NCBI GenBank assembly: GCA_003241685.1
Contig: QFPJ01000009.1
Span: forward strand, 1-64,000
Length of the DNA stretch: 64,000 nucleotides
Source of the DNA: Sphingopyxis macrogoltabida
Lineage (GTDB): Bacteria > Pseudomonadota > Alphaproteobacteria > Sphingomonadales > Sphingomonadaceae
Direction: 5' to 3'
Shown: positions 1-8,116 of the stretch, piece by piece
Position numbering within the stretch: the stretch's first letter is position 1
Layout: each line of letters opens with the position of its first letter
Notes under the pieces: generated by a model
The model's input: only the letters and a program-made list of their open reading frames with translations
Database searches by the model: none
Told to the model about the DNA's origin: nothing
Program-made: the position numbers and the translations under genes

Positions 1-95
1 GCCGCCATCGCCCCTCCGTCAGCGCTTCGCGCTGCCACCTCCCCATCGCTGCGCGACAGGGAGGATATGCGTCGGGCTTCGGCCGGTTCCAGTCC

Positions 96-173
96 GTCGC
101 CATTCCGGGCTCGATCCGGGATCCACCGCCGCGCCGCCGTCATGGACCCCGGATCCCGTTCGGGGTGACGATG
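96..173. repeat. REP-like inverted repeat (family A copy 1)
   Basis: Two imperfect complementary arms around the elements ATTCCGGGCTCGATCCGGGA and CCCGGATCC...GGGGTGACG can fold into a long hairpin. Similar elements lie at 38405-38478, 47723-47800 and 56337-56414, always between genes. The flanking bases 1-95 and 174-238 hold no gene that I can support. Confidence 0.6.
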
Positions 174-238
174 CGTGATAGGTCTGCAACCCGCCGCTTG
201 CCGCCACGGCACCCAGCAAGCCGCCCTACAGCTTTCCC

Positions 239-466
239 CTAGATCAGGAACATCATCGTCGCGGTGAAGAAAATCGCGAAACTTTCCGCGAACAGGCGGA
301 TGTCGCCGTCGCGCGCGAACAGCGGCTTGCGGCCGCGCGCCTGCACCAGCGCGCCGCGCAATTCGGCCTGCCAATCGTCGGGCGCCGACAGCCGCGCAAT
401 CGTCCGTTGACGGATGCCATGCGCCCGGACGCGCGCGCGAATATCGATGGTGTCGTCAGGGGTCAT
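239..466 (-). CDS. small hypothetical protein with C-terminal hydrophobic tail
   Basis: A 75-residue protein of no family that I recognise. The first 55 residues are basic and hydrophilic. The last 14 residues (SFAIFFTATMMFLI) are hydrophobic and could form a short C-terminal membrane anchor. The start is an ATG with no clear Shine-Dalgarno. The gene lies downstream of the RNase T2 gene on the same strand, separated by about 95 bases. The codon pattern resembles neighbouring genes, so I think it is real, but the evidence is thin. Confidence 0.5.
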   Translation of the reverse strand: MTPDDTIDIRARVRAHGIRQRTIARLSAPDDWQAELRGALVQARGRKPLFARDGDIRLFAESFAIFFTATMMFLI

Positions 467-561
467 GCCCCGAACCTAGGGCGCGGTTAACGAGTCGATA
501 AGGTTAAAAGAGTGTTAACGCCGTGCCTGTCCCGTCGTGATACAGGCCGCGCCCGCCACCC

Positions 562-1299
562 CTATCCTGCCGGCATCGAACGAATGCGGACGCCGCGGCC
601 ATCGGCCAGACCGCGCTGGAACGGCAGGCAACGCTGCGGCCGCATCCGTGGCCCCAGGCACAGCCGCACTTCGCTGAGCCAGCCGTCGCGGCTCGTCGTG
701 ACGGCAACCATGGGTTCGGAAATGCCCGGATTCACGGCGGCAAAGGCACGCCGCACGCTGCCCGCGGTCTGCGGCCCGGCGGCCAATGCCTTCATGTCGG
801 GAAAGCGCACCGCGCGGAACAGAATGTCTGCGGCGCGGAAATAGGCGGCCGGATGCGGGCTCATGCAAGTGCCATGCTTCGCCCATTCATGCTGCAAAAG
901 CTGCGCCGACGGCGTCATGCACATATGCCGGCGCAGCACCGCCTGCGGCACGATCTTCGCCGGGCGGCACCATTGCGGATAGTCGCGCGTCGCCGCCTCC
1001 GGCCACAGTCCGTGCAAGACCCAGCCGAACCGGCCGTTCTCCCCAGAACATTGGAAACGATCCCGCGCGCCCTTGGGATTGCGGACGCCGCTGCAATGCT
1101 GCGGCGACCAGCTCATGGCCAGCAGATAGCCCGCGATCGCGGGGCTGCGCGCCGGCTCGCCGCGCGGTGGCTGTTCCAGGCGCGGAACGGACACGCGATC
1201 GGGCGCCTGGCACGATGCAGCCTGAGCATGGGCGAGGCCCGGACTGAGCAGCGCCGCGGCGAGCGCGACGCCGCGGCCATCACACCAGCGCAAAATCAA
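562..1299 (-). CDS. ribonuclease T2 family protein, exported
   Basis: Predicted periplasmic or secreted endoribonuclease of the T2 family, which cuts RNA through a 2',3'-cyclic phosphate. Both catalytic segments are visible: HGLWP (residues 96-100, CAS-I) and HEWAKHGTC (137-145, CAS-II), with their histidines and the glutamate. Residues about 10-26 form a signal peptide (VALAAALLSPGLAHA). There are several cysteines for disulfides, as usual in the family. There is no in-frame ATG at the 5' end. The reading frame opens with TTG at 1299 or TTG at 1293, inside the end of nadC, and a GGGA sits suitably upstream of the second. The overlap suggests translation coupled to nadC. The start is uncertain, the family is not. 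Confidence 0.9.
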   Translation of the reverse strand: MILRWCDGRGVALAAALLSPGLAHAQAASCQAPDRVSVPRLEQPPRGEPARSPAIAGYLLAMSWSPQHCSGVRNPKGARDRFQCSGENGRFGWVLHGLWPEAATRDYPQWCRPAKIVPQAVLRRHMCMTPSAQLLQHEWAKHGTCMSPHPAAYFRAADILFRAVRFPDMKALAAGPQTAGSVRRAFAAVNPGISEPMVAVTTSRDGWLSEVRLCLGPRMRPQRCLPFQRGLADGRGVRIRSMPAG

Positions 1300-2128
1300 G
1301 TCCCACGTCGGCCGCCGGTGCCGACTGCGTCAGCCGCCCGACCGACACATAGGTTACGCCCGTTTCGCCGATCGACCGGATGGTGTCGAGCCGAACGCCG
1401 CCCGACGCCTCGGTCGGCACGCGTCCATCGACCAGCGCGACGCACCGGCGCAGATCGTCGAGGCTCATATTGTCGAGCAGCAAATGCGTCGCCCCGGCAT
1501 CCAGCGCCGGCGCGACCTGATCGACGCGATCGACCTCAACGATGATTCGCGCAATTCCCGCCGCGACCGCACGGCCCACCGCCGCCTCGACCGATCCCGC
1601 GACCGCGACATGATTGTCCTTGATCATCGCCGCGTCCCACAGGCCCATGCGATGGTTGGTCGCGCCGCCCATACGCGTCGCATATTTTTCCAGCACGCGC
1701 AGGCCCGGAATCGTCTTGCGCGTGTCGAGCAGCGTGGCGCCGGTTCCCGCCAGCGCATCGACATATTGGCGTGTCATCGTCGCGATGCCCGACAGATGCT
1801 GCACGGTATTCAGCGCCGACCGTTCGGCGGTCAGCAGCGCGCGCGCGTTGCCCGAAAGGCGCATCAGGTCGCTGCCCGGCGCAGCTTCGTCGCCTTCCGC
1901 AACCAGAATCTCCATCTCCATCGCGGGATCGAGCGCGCGAAAGAAATGTTCGGCGATCGGCAGGCCCGCGACGACAATCGGATCGCGGCTGTCCATCACG
2001 CCCGCGAATCGCGCATCGGCGGGAATCGTCGCCATCGACGTGATATCGCCTCCCGACCCCAAATCTTCGGCCAAAGTGGCGCGGACAAAGGCGTCGAGAT
2101 CGAAACCGGGCAGGGAAAATTCATCCAT
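1280..2128 (-). CDS. nadC: nicotinate-nucleotide pyrophosphorylase (quinolinate phosphoribosyltransferase)
   Basis: Makes nicotinate mononucleotide from quinolinate and phosphoribosyl pyrophosphate in de novo NAD synthesis, in the cytoplasm. The 282-residue length is normal. Family motifs are clear: DTRKTIPGLR and NHRMGLWDAAMIKDNH, with VEVDR and LLDNMS further on. I chose the ATG at 2128 (MDEFSLPGFD) because the only upstream option is a TTG. nadA and nadB are not adjacent. The stop overlaps the 5' end of the RNase T2 gene by about 20 bases. The gene is divergent from the nitronate monooxygenase, with a palindrome between them. Confidence 0.96.
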   Translation of the reverse strand: MDEFSLPGFDLDAFVRATLAEDLGSGGDITSMATIPADARFAGVMDSRDPIVVAGLPIAEHFFRALDPAMEMEILVAEGDEAAPGSDLMRLSGNARALLTAERSALNTVQHLSGIATMTRQYVDALAGTGATLLDTRKTIPGLRVLEKYATRMGGATNHRMGLWDAAMIKDNHVAVAGSVEAAVGRAVAAGIARIIVEVDRVDQVAPALDAGATHLLLDNMSLDDLRRCVALVDGRVPTEASGGVRLDTIRSIGETGVTYVSVGRLTQSAPAADVGLDFALV

Positions 2129-2164
2129 GCCGACCGCGATAGACCGCCACCCGCGCAAATCAAC

Positions 2165-2180
2165 TTGACGTTTACGTCAA
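2165..2180. promoter_or_regulatory. perfect palindrome, operator candidate
   Basis: TTGACG-TTTA-CGTCAA is a perfect 6+6 inverted repeat in the 103-base gap between nadC (leftward) and the nitronate monooxygenase (rightward). It ends about 50 bases before the rightward start. From memory, it resembles sites described for MerR-type regulators of branched-chain and fatty acid breakdown such as LiuR. That assignment is an inference. Confidence 0.5.
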
Positions 2181-2231
2181 CTGGAGGCGAGATAGGTGCA
2201 AATGTCATAACAACAATATTGGAGAGGTCTC

Positions 2232-3368
2232 ATGCAATCCCCCATCTGTGCCATGCTCGGCATCGAATTTCCCCTTCTGGCCTTCTCGCACTGCCGCGAC
2301 GTCATCGTCGCCGTATCGAAAGCGGGCGGCATGGGCGTGTTCGGCGCCGCCGCCCTGCCGCCCGAACGGCTGGAGGAAGAACTGGCGTGGATCGACGAGC
2401 ATATCGGCGGCCGTCCCTATGGCGTCGACCTGATCGTGCCCAACAGCTTCGCGGGCAAGGGAGAGGCCCCCTCATCGGGCGCCGCGCTGGTGCCCGACGG
2501 CCATCGCGCCTTCGCCGCCGACCTGCTCGCAAAGCATGGCGTCGAAGCCGGGGACCTCGACGAAGCGATGGCGGCGCGGCAGAGCTTCGGCGACAACATG
2601 CACGCCGACGGCGCGGCCAAGCTGCTGGAAGTCGCCTTTCGTCATCCGATCAAGCTGATCGCCAACGCCCTTGGCGTGCCGCCGCAGATCATGCTCGACC
2701 TTGGCAAGCAGCATGGCGTGCCGGTTGCCGCGCTCGTCGGAACGCGCGACCATGCGCTGGCGCAGGTCCGTGCCGGGGTCGACATCCTGGTGGTCGCGGG
2801 CGGTGAAGCGGGCGGCCATTGCGGCGAGATCGCGACGATGGTGCTGGTGCCGGAAGTCGCCGCCGCGCTGGATGCGATCGGGGATACGACCCCCATCCTC
2901 GCGGCCGGCGGCATCGTTACCGGGCGCCAGATGGCGGGCGCGATGGCGATGGGCGCCCACGGCGCCTGGTGCGGGTCGGTGTGGCTGACGACAGCCGAAG
3001 CCGAAACCAACCCGGTCGTGAAGGAGAAGATGCTCGCCGCTTCGGCGCGCGACACGGTGCGCTCGAAAAGCCGCACGGGAAAACCGTCGCGCCAGCTCCG
3101 GTCGCCCTGGACCGATGCATGGGAGGCGCCGGACGCGCCGAAGCCCCTCCCCATGCCGCTTCAGTCGCTGGTCAGCGAACCCGCGCTGCGCCGCGTCGAT
3201 AAGCTGTCGGAGGGCGGTCACGAAGGCGCCCGGGCGCTCGCCACCTATTGGGTCGGCCAGGGCGTCGGATTGATGAACGAGGCGATGGGCGCCGGACAGG
3301 TGGTGCAGGCCTTCAAGGAGGACTGGATCGCCGCCTGCGAACGGTTGAACGGCTTCATCGGCGAGTAG
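2232..3368 (+). CDS. nitronate monooxygenase family protein
   Basis: FMN-dependent TIM-barrel enzyme of the 2-nitropropane dioxygenase / nitronate monooxygenase family. Members oxidise alkyl nitronates; many environmental members have unknown substrates. Visible family features are the N-terminal FP-L-AFSHCRDV segment, the glycine-rich flavin phosphate segments VVAGGEAGGHCG (about residues 193-204) and ILAAGGIVTGRQM. It has 378 residues, including a C-terminal helical extension after about residue 290. The ATG has GGAGAGG upstream. A T-rich hairpin terminator follows at 3453. The palindrome at 2165-2180 may control it. A shorter paralogue is at 62500-63504. Confidence 0.88.
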   Translation: MQSPICAMLGIEFPLLAFSHCRDVIVAVSKAGGMGVFGAAALPPERLEEELAWIDEHIGGRPYGVDLIVPNSFAGKGEAPSSGAALVPDGHRAFAADLLAKHGVEAGDLDEAMAARQSFGDNMHADGAAKLLEVAFRHPIKLIANALGVPPQIMLDLGKQHGVPVAALVGTRDHALAQVRAGVDILVVAGGEAGGHCGEIATMVLVPEVAAALDAIGDTTPILAAGGIVTGRQMAGAMAMGAHGAWCGSVWLTTAEAETNPVVKEKMLAASARDTVRSKSRTGKPSRQLRSPWTDAWEAPDAPKPLPMPLQSLVSEPALRRVDKLSEGGHEGARALATYWVGQGVGLMNEAMGAGQVVQAFKEDWIAACERLNGFIGE

Positions 3369-3405
3369 CTGGTACATCGCCGTCCATGGCATGAAATATC
3401 CGTGT

Positions 3406-3427
3406 GTCCCCGCGCACAGGCGGGGAC
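3406..3427. repeat. small hairpin
   Basis: GTCCCCGC and GCGGGGAC form an 8-bp perfect stem with a 6-base loop, directly before the longer terminator hairpin. It probably belongs to the same intergenic hairpin element. Confidence 0.4.
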
Positions 3428-3452
3428 CCATCTTTGACCGGCTCAAAAGCAA

Positions 3453-3492
3453 ATGGGCTCCCGCCTGCGCGGGAGCCCATCCTTTTGTTTCC
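3453..3492 (+). terminator. rho-independent terminator after the nitronate monooxygenase
   Basis: ATGGGCTCCCGC and GCGGGAGCCCAT form a perfect 12-bp stem with loop CTGC, followed by CCTTTTGTTT. It sits between two convergent genes and could act on both strands. Confidence 0.7.
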
Positions 3493-3544
3493 GGCCGCTC
3501 ATTGGGCCAGTCTTGCCGCCCTTCCGAAGAGGAAGGGCTGGAAA

Positions 3545-3994
3545 TCAGGCGACCGTGGCCTTGACGATCTTGCCGGGCTCACGCGGCGGCTCGCCCTTGG
3601 GCAGCGCATCGACATTTTCCATGCCTTCGATCACTTCGCCCCAGACGGTGTATTGGTTGTCGAGGAACCGCGCATCGTCGAAGCAGATGAAGAACTGGCT
3701 GTTCGCGCTGTTCGGGTTCTGCGCGCGCGCCATCGAACAGACGCCACGGACGTGGGGTTCGGCGTTGAATTCCTGCGGCAGATCAGGAAGCTCGCTGCCG
3801 CCCATGCCGGTGCCGGTCGGATCGCCGCCCTGCGCCATGAAACCGGGGATCACGCGGTGAAAGACGACATCGTCGTAAAAGCCTTCCTTGGCCAGCGCGG
3901 TGATGCGTTCGACATGCTGCGGCGCCAGATCGGGACGCAGCCGGATGACGACATCGCCCGTCGACAGCGAAAGGGTAAGGGTTTGTTCGGTCAT
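3545..3994 (-). CDS. peptidyl-prolyl cis-trans isomerase, cyclophilin type
   Basis: Cytoplasmic single-domain cyclophilin of 149 residues that catalyses proline cis-trans isomerisation. Hallmarks of the fold are visible: FHRVIPGFMAQGGDPTGTG, the SMARAQNPNSANSQFFI segment and a FLDNQYTVWGEV segment holding the usual binding-pocket residues. I chose the ATG at 3994 because AGGAG lies seven bases before it and no signal peptide precedes the domain. Longer in-frame starts exist but lack support. It is convergent with the nitronate monooxygenase gene and divergent from mgtE. Confidence 0.94.
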   Translation of the reverse strand: MTEQTLTLSLSTGDVVIRLRPDLAPQHVERITALAKEGFYDDVVFHRVIPGFMAQGGDPTGTGMGGSELPDLPQEFNAEPHVRGVCSMARAQNPNSANSQFFICFDDARFLDNQYTVWGEVIEGMENVDALPKGEPPREPGKIVKATVA

Positions 3995-4156
3995 CGATGA
4001 ACTCCTGATATCGGGGGATTTGCGCGTGCCATAGCCGCGCCGGCCGCCAATGCCACGCATTAATTGCCGCCCCGCGCGACGCGGCGTTGCCATGCGGCGA
4101 CGGCGGCACTAGGGAAAGGGCCGGACGCCGCAATTCAGACCCGGGAGGACCGCGCG

Positions 4157-5614
4157 ATGGACAAACGCGAAGAATCCCCGCTCGGCGACCTGCCCGTGGA
4201 TGAGCAGGATCCGGCCCGCGATCGCGAAGATCTGACCGAGGCGGAAACCGAACTCGACGAGGACGACCGGCTGAAGCCGGCCTTTGTCCGGGACGTGCTG
4301 GACCTCGCCGAATCGGGCGAGGAAGAAGCCGCGCGCGAACGTGTGGGCCGCCTGCACCCCGCCGACATCGCCGACCTGTTCGAACTGGTGTCGGACGAAG
4401 ACAGGCCGCTGCTCGCCTCCGTGCTCGGCGACATGTTGTCGCCCGACGTTCTCGCCGAAATGAACGACCATGTTCGCGAGCGGCTGATCGATCTGCTGGC
4501 GCCCGAACAGGTCGCCGAAATCGCTTCCGAACTCGATACCGACGACGCCGTCGCGATCATCGAGGACATGGAGGAGGACGACCAGCAGGCCGTTCTGCGG
4601 GCAATGGAGCCCGAAGATCGCGCCGCGATCGAGGACGCGCTTTCCTATCCCGAGGAGACCGCCGGCCGCCTGATGCAGCGCGAATATGTCGCGGTGCCCG
4701 AACATGTGACCGTCGGCGACGTCATCGACCGCCTGCGCGAAGACGGCGACCTGACCGCCGATTTCTGGGAAATCTTCGTCGTCGACCCGATGCATCGGCC
4801 GATCGGCACCTGCCAGCTCAGCTGGATTCTCCGCACCCCGCGCGACATATCGGTCAGCGACGTGATGAAGCGCGAACAGACGCTGATCCCCGTCGACATG
4901 GATCAGGAAGAGGTCGCGCTGCGCTTTCAGAAATATGCGCTGATTTCGGCCGCGGTCGTCGACAAGGCCGGGCGCCTCGTCGGCATGATCACCGTCGACG
5001 ACATCGTGCACATCATTCAGGAGGAAGCGGGCGAGGATATCCTGCGCCTGTCGGGCGCCGGCGACGGCGACATCAACGAACCGATCCGGGAAACCTACAA
5101 GGCACGGGTGCGCTGGCTGATCGCCAATCTGGGCACCGCGCTGGTCGCATCGACGATCATCGCGCTGTTCGGCGGCGCGATCGAACAGATGATCGCCCTT
5201 GCGGTGCTGATGCCGATCGTCGCGGCGGTCGGCGGCAATGCGGCGATGCAGACGCTGGCGGTCACCGTTCGCGCGCTGGCGATGAACCAGCTCACCGATT
5301 CGAACAGCTGGCGCGCGGTCTATCGCGAGATAAAGATCGCGCTGCTCAACGGCGGCACGATCGCCATCATCGCCGGGCTGGTTGCCGGGCTGTGGTTCGC
5401 CAATCCCGCACTGGGCGGGGTGATCGCGGCGGCGATGATCGTCAATATCTTCGTGGCCGGCGTCGCGGGGGTCGCCATTCCGCTCTTCCTCGACCGGCTC
5501 GATCAGGATCCCGCGGTTTCCAGTTCGATCTTCGTATCGATGGTCACCGATTCCATGGGTTTCCTGGCGTTTCTGGGCCTCGCCGTGGCCAGCGGCCTCG
5601 TCACAATGGGGTGA
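4157..5614 (+). CDS. mgtE: magnesium transporter MgtE
   Basis: Inner-membrane Mg2+ channel/transporter of 485 residues, the usual length. Order of domains: acidic N-terminal MgtE_N domain (about 45-160) with HPADIADLFE, two CBS domains (about 165-290), then five membrane helices (about 315-485). Pore-region motifs GGNAAMQT and VTDSMGF are present; the aspartate of the latter matches the selectivity residue of the family. In known homologues the cytoplasmic domains sense Mg2+ and close the pore. ATG at 4157 follows GGGAGGAC. No Mg2+ riboswitch structure was recognised upstream. The gene stands alone. Confidence 0.96.
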   Translation: MDKREESPLGDLPVDEQDPARDREDLTEAETELDEDDRLKPAFVRDVLDLAESGEEEAARERVGRLHPADIADLFELVSDEDRPLLASVLGDMLSPDVLAEMNDHVRERLIDLLAPEQVAEIASELDTDDAVAIIEDMEEDDQQAVLRAMEPEDRAAIEDALSYPEETAGRLMQREYVAVPEHVTVGDVIDRLREDGDLTADFWEIFVVDPMHRPIGTCQLSWILRTPRDISVSDVMKREQTLIPVDMDQEEVALRFQKYALISAAVVDKAGRLVGMITVDDIVHIIQEEAGEDILRLSGAGDGDINEPIRETYKARVRWLIANLGTALVASTIIALFGGAIEQMIALAVLMPIVAAVGGNAAMQTLAVTVRALAMNQLTDSNSWRAVYREIKIALLNGGTIAIIAGLVAGLWFANPALGGVIAAAMIVNIFVAGVAGVAIPLFLDRLDQDPAVSSSIFVSMVTDSMGFLAFLGLAVASGLVTMG

Positions 5615-5702
5615 TCCGGCGGGTGAGGCCGGCTCGCAACCACCTGAAATCCAACCGATTCAAAAGATTCGCGAAAAAATCGACGCGGCCGAAATTTTTC
5701 GG

Positions 5703-5728
5703 GGAACTTTTCGAACCAATCGCTCGTT
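5703..5728 (+). promoter_or_regulatory. EcfG-type (general stress) promoter candidate
   Basis: GGAAC (5703-5707), 17 bases, then CGTT (5725-5728). This matches the alphaproteobacterial EcfG consensus GGAAC-N16/17-CGTT exactly. It points to the entericidin gene, whose start is about 125 bases downstream. Confidence 0.65.
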
Positions 5729-5854
5729 TCCCATTCGAGCAGCGGTCATCGCCCCCCCGCAGCGCTGCTCAGCAACATTGGCCCGGCCCGCATTCCCTCC
5801 CCCCCCCTCGAAGCGTGCCGGGCCATTTTGCAACTGTTCCTGATGAGGTGATCT

Positions 5855-5983
5855 ATGACTGGTTTTCGTGCAATCGTCCTCACCCTTCTCGCCAGCTTTC
5901 TGGTCGCTGGCTGCAATACGGTGAAGGGTGCCGGCCGCGATATTGAATCGGTCGGTCAGGCCGGAAGCGACGCCATCGACTGA
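5855..5983 (+). CDS. entericidin A/B family lipoprotein
   Basis: A 42-residue lipoprotein of the entericidin family (EcnA/EcnB). Residues 1-18 form a lipoprotein signal ending in LVAGC, so Cys20 should be lipidated. The mature peptide NTVKGAGRDIESVGQAGSDAI carries the typical family pattern of small polar residues. In enterobacteria, entericidins were described as a stationary-phase toxin/antidote pair; only one copy is visible here. ATG at 5855 follows GATGAGG. The upstream GGAAC-N17-CGTT suggests control by the general stress sigma factor. About 240 bases separate it from mgtE. Confidence 0.88.
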   Translation: MTGFRAIVLTLLASFLVAGCNTVKGAGRDIESVGQAGSDAID

Positions 5984-6005
5984 CCCGCCGGGTTTGCTTA
6001 CCCCT

Positions 6006-6815
6006 TTAAGCCTCTTCGAGAGGCTCGACAGGCGCCGTTTCGGCGCCTGTCTTGCGTCGGCGCTGGGTGAACCAGATCGCGAAGATCGAAATTTCGTAAA
6101 GCAGGATCAACGGGATCGCGAGCAGGAACTGGCTCAATATGTCCGGCGGCGTGGCGACGGCCGCGATCGCAAAGGCGGCGACGATCATATATCGCCGCGC
6201 CGAGATCAACTGGGCCCGCGTCACCAACCCGGCGCGTTCGATCAGCATCAGCAGGATCGGCAGCAGAAAGGCGATGCCGAACGCCATGATGAACTGCATC
6301 GTGAAATTCAGATAATTGCCCACCGACGGCAACGCTTCCTGCGTCACCCCGCCGACATTGCCCTGAAAGCCCAGCAGAAACCGCAGCGCCAGCGGAATGG
6401 TGATGAAATAGGCGAAGGACGCGCCCAGCGTGAACAGCACCGGCGTGGCGAACAGGAAGGGCAGCAGCGCCCGCTTTTCCTGCCGGTAGAGCCCCGGCGC
6501 GATGAAGCGCCACAACTGGCTGGAGATCACGGGAAAGGCGATCATCATCGCCGCGAAAAAGGCGACCTTCACCTCGACGAAGAAGGCTTCGAACAATTGG
6601 GTATAGATCAGCTTGCCCTGCCCCGCCGCGATCAGCGGCTGGACCAGAACCGCGAAAATCGGCTTCGCGAAATAAAGGCAGATGCCAAAGGCGAGGCCCA
6701 CCGCGAGCAGCGATTTCAGCAGGCGCGATCGCAGTTCGATGAGGTGGTCGAGCAGCGGCATCTTGCCGCCCGCGCCATCCTCTTCCTCGCCCGTCACCGG
6801 CGTTTCGTCGCTCAT
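6006..6815 (-). CDS. tatC: twin-arginine translocase subunit TatC
   Basis: Multi-spanning core of the twin-arginine export system, which moves folded proteins across the inner membrane and binds the RR signal peptide. It has 269 residues with six predicted membrane helices. The N-terminal segment LLDHLIELRSRLLKS and the FFVEVKVAF and FGIAFLLP segments are typical. A short charged tail rich in Arg and Glu ends the protein. The ATG overlaps the tatB stop by four bases. It is the last gene of the leftward scpA-scpB-tatA-tatB-tatC group. Likely clients in this window are the Tat-type proteins at 25570-25986 and possibly 34373-35479. Confidence 0.97.
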   Translation of the reverse strand: MSDETPVTGEEEDGAGGKMPLLDHLIELRSRLLKSLLAVGLAFGICLYFAKPIFAVLVQPLIAAGQGKLIYTQLFEAFFVEVKVAFFAAMMIAFPVISSQLWRFIAPGLYRQEKRALLPFLFATPVLFTLGASFAYFITIPLALRFLLGFQGNVGGVTQEALPSVGNYLNFTMQFIMAFGIAFLLPILLMLIERAGLVTRAQLISARRYMIVAAFAIAAVATPPDILSQFLLAIPLILLYEISIFAIWFTQRRRKTGAETAPVEPLEEA

Positions 6816-7231
6816 GGCAAAGGGCCGTCCCTGGGCGGGACCGCATGGGTTTCGGGGGCGGCGCCGGCCGGAGACGCATCCGGCGGCGTTCCGGCCGCCG
6901 CCTGGTCGGCGTCTGCGGGTGCCTCACCGGCGGGCTTGTCGTCGGGCGGCGGCGCGGTCGCCGGGATCATCGGCGGCGCATCCTGGCCGTCGAGGCGCGG
7001 AAACTGGCGCATGATCTCGTCATTCTGGGCCCGCCACTGTTTTTCCAGCTCTTCCAGTTCGGCCTCGCGCATCATGGTGTCGAGCCCGGCGCGGAAATGA
7101 CGCGCCATGCCGCGCGCCTTGCCCATCCATTTGCCGACGAAACGCATCGCCTTGGGCAGATCCTTCGGCCCGATGACGACCAAAGCCACCACGATGACGA
7201 GCAGCAGCTCGGTCGGCGCGACATCGAACAT
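6812..7231 (-). CDS. tatB: twin-arginine translocase subunit TatB
   Basis: Sec-independent translocase subunit that works with TatC in binding Tat signal peptides. It has 139 residues. One N-terminal membrane helix (about residues 5-21, with FDVAPTELLLVIVVALVVIGP) is followed by the amphipathic helix GPKDLPKAMRFVGKWMGKAR. A proline- and alanine-rich acidic tail (about 85-139) is variable in the family. It lies 32 bases after tatA and overlaps tatC by four bases. Confidence 0.95.
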   Translation of the reverse strand: MFDVAPTELLLVIVVALVVIGPKDLPKAMRFVGKWMGKARGMARHFRAGLDTMMREAELEELEKQWRAQNDEIMRQFPRLDGQDAPPMIPATAPPPDDKPAGEAPADADQAAAGTPPDASPAGAAPETHAVPPRDGPLP

Positions 7232-7263
7232 TTAAGGACGCGTCCCCCGCGTGTCGGCCGCGG

Positions 7264-7491
7264 TCAGCGGATTTCGGTTTCCGCGGTCGGCGTCGGCGTC
7301 GCATCGGGGGCACGCTGACCCTCGATATGCTTCGGCGCGGGCGACGGCGTATCGTCCTCGGCCATGCCTTTCTTGAAGCTTTTGATGCCCTTGGCGACGT
7401 CGCCCATCATGTCGGAAAACCGGCCCTTGCCGAACAGCAGCAGGACAAGAATCCTGACCACGAGCCAGTGCCAGATGCTGAAGCTACCCAT
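7264..7491 (-). CDS. tatA: twin-arginine translocase subunit TatA
   Basis: Pore-forming subunit of the Tat export system, 75 residues. An N-terminal membrane helix (about 3-20, SIWHWLVVRILVLLLFG) is followed by the FGKGRFSDMMGDVAKGIKSF hinge and amphipathic helix. The position normally occupied by the FG(R/K)xR(L/I)P motif reads FGKGRFS. The ATG at 7491 has AGGAG seven bases upstream; a TTG just before it is less likely. It lies 25 bases after scpB, in the same transcription unit. Confidence 0.95.
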   Translation of the reverse strand: MGSFSIWHWLVVRILVLLLFGKGRFSDMMGDVAKGIKSFKKGMAEDDTPSPAPKHIEGQRAPDATPTPTAETEIR

Positions 7492-7516
7492 CAAAATTCT
7501 CCTTGAGGTGCATCAT

Positions 7517-8116
7517 CTAGGCCTCTTCGCCGTCTTTTACTAGGTCCAGTTCGCCCATCGCCTCTTCGAAAGCGAGGTCCACGGGGTCGAGCAGCCCCGC
7601 CGCGCGCAGATCCTCGATCCCTGGCAGATCCTTGCGGCTGCCGAGCCCGAAATGCTGAAGAAACGCGTCGGTCGTCTTGTAGATCAGCGGCCGACCCGGC
7701 ACTTCGCGCCGTCCCGCGGGCGCGATCCATTCCGCCTCCATCAGCACGTCCAGCGTGCCCTTCGACGTCTGGACGCCGCGGATCGCCTCGATCTCGGCAC
7801 GGCTGACGGGTTCGTGATAGGCGACGATCGCCAGCACTTCGGCGGCCGCACGCGACAATTTGCGCGGGTCGTCGCGTTCGCGGCGCAGCAGGTGGGCCAG
7901 ATCGGCGGGCGTCTGGAAATGCCAGTGCCCGCCGCGTTCGACCAGTTCGATGCCGCCGCCGGCATGGCGCGCCGCGATCCGTCCAAGGATCATCCGCACC
8001 TCGCCCGGCGTCATCGCATCGCCCAGCCGTGCCGCGATCTGTCGGGGATCGAGTGCATCGTCGCTGGCAAAGACCATTGCCTCGATCGCCCGTTCGACAT
8101 CGTCGATCGCGTTCAT
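7517..8116 (-). CDS. scpB: segregation and condensation protein B
   Basis: Winged-helix subunit of the SMC-ScpAB condensin complex, which compacts and segregates the chromosome. It has 199 residues with the family sequence VERAIEAMVFAS, SRAAAEVLAIVAYHEPVSRAEIEAIRGV and GRREVPGRPLIYKTTDAFLQHFGL. It starts four bases inside scpA (ATGA overlap), so translation is probably coupled. The tail (about 185-199) is acidic and variable. Confidence 0.95.
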   Translation of the reverse strand: MNAIDDVERAIEAMVFASDDALDPRQIAARLGDAMTPGEVRMILGRIAARHAGGGIELVERGGHWHFQTPADLAHLLRRERDDPRKLSRAAAEVLAIVAYHEPVSRAEIEAIRGVQTSKGTLDVLMEAEWIAPAGRREVPGRPLIYKTTDAFLQHFGLGSRKDLPGIEDLRAAGLLDPVDLAFEEAMGELDLVKDGEEA

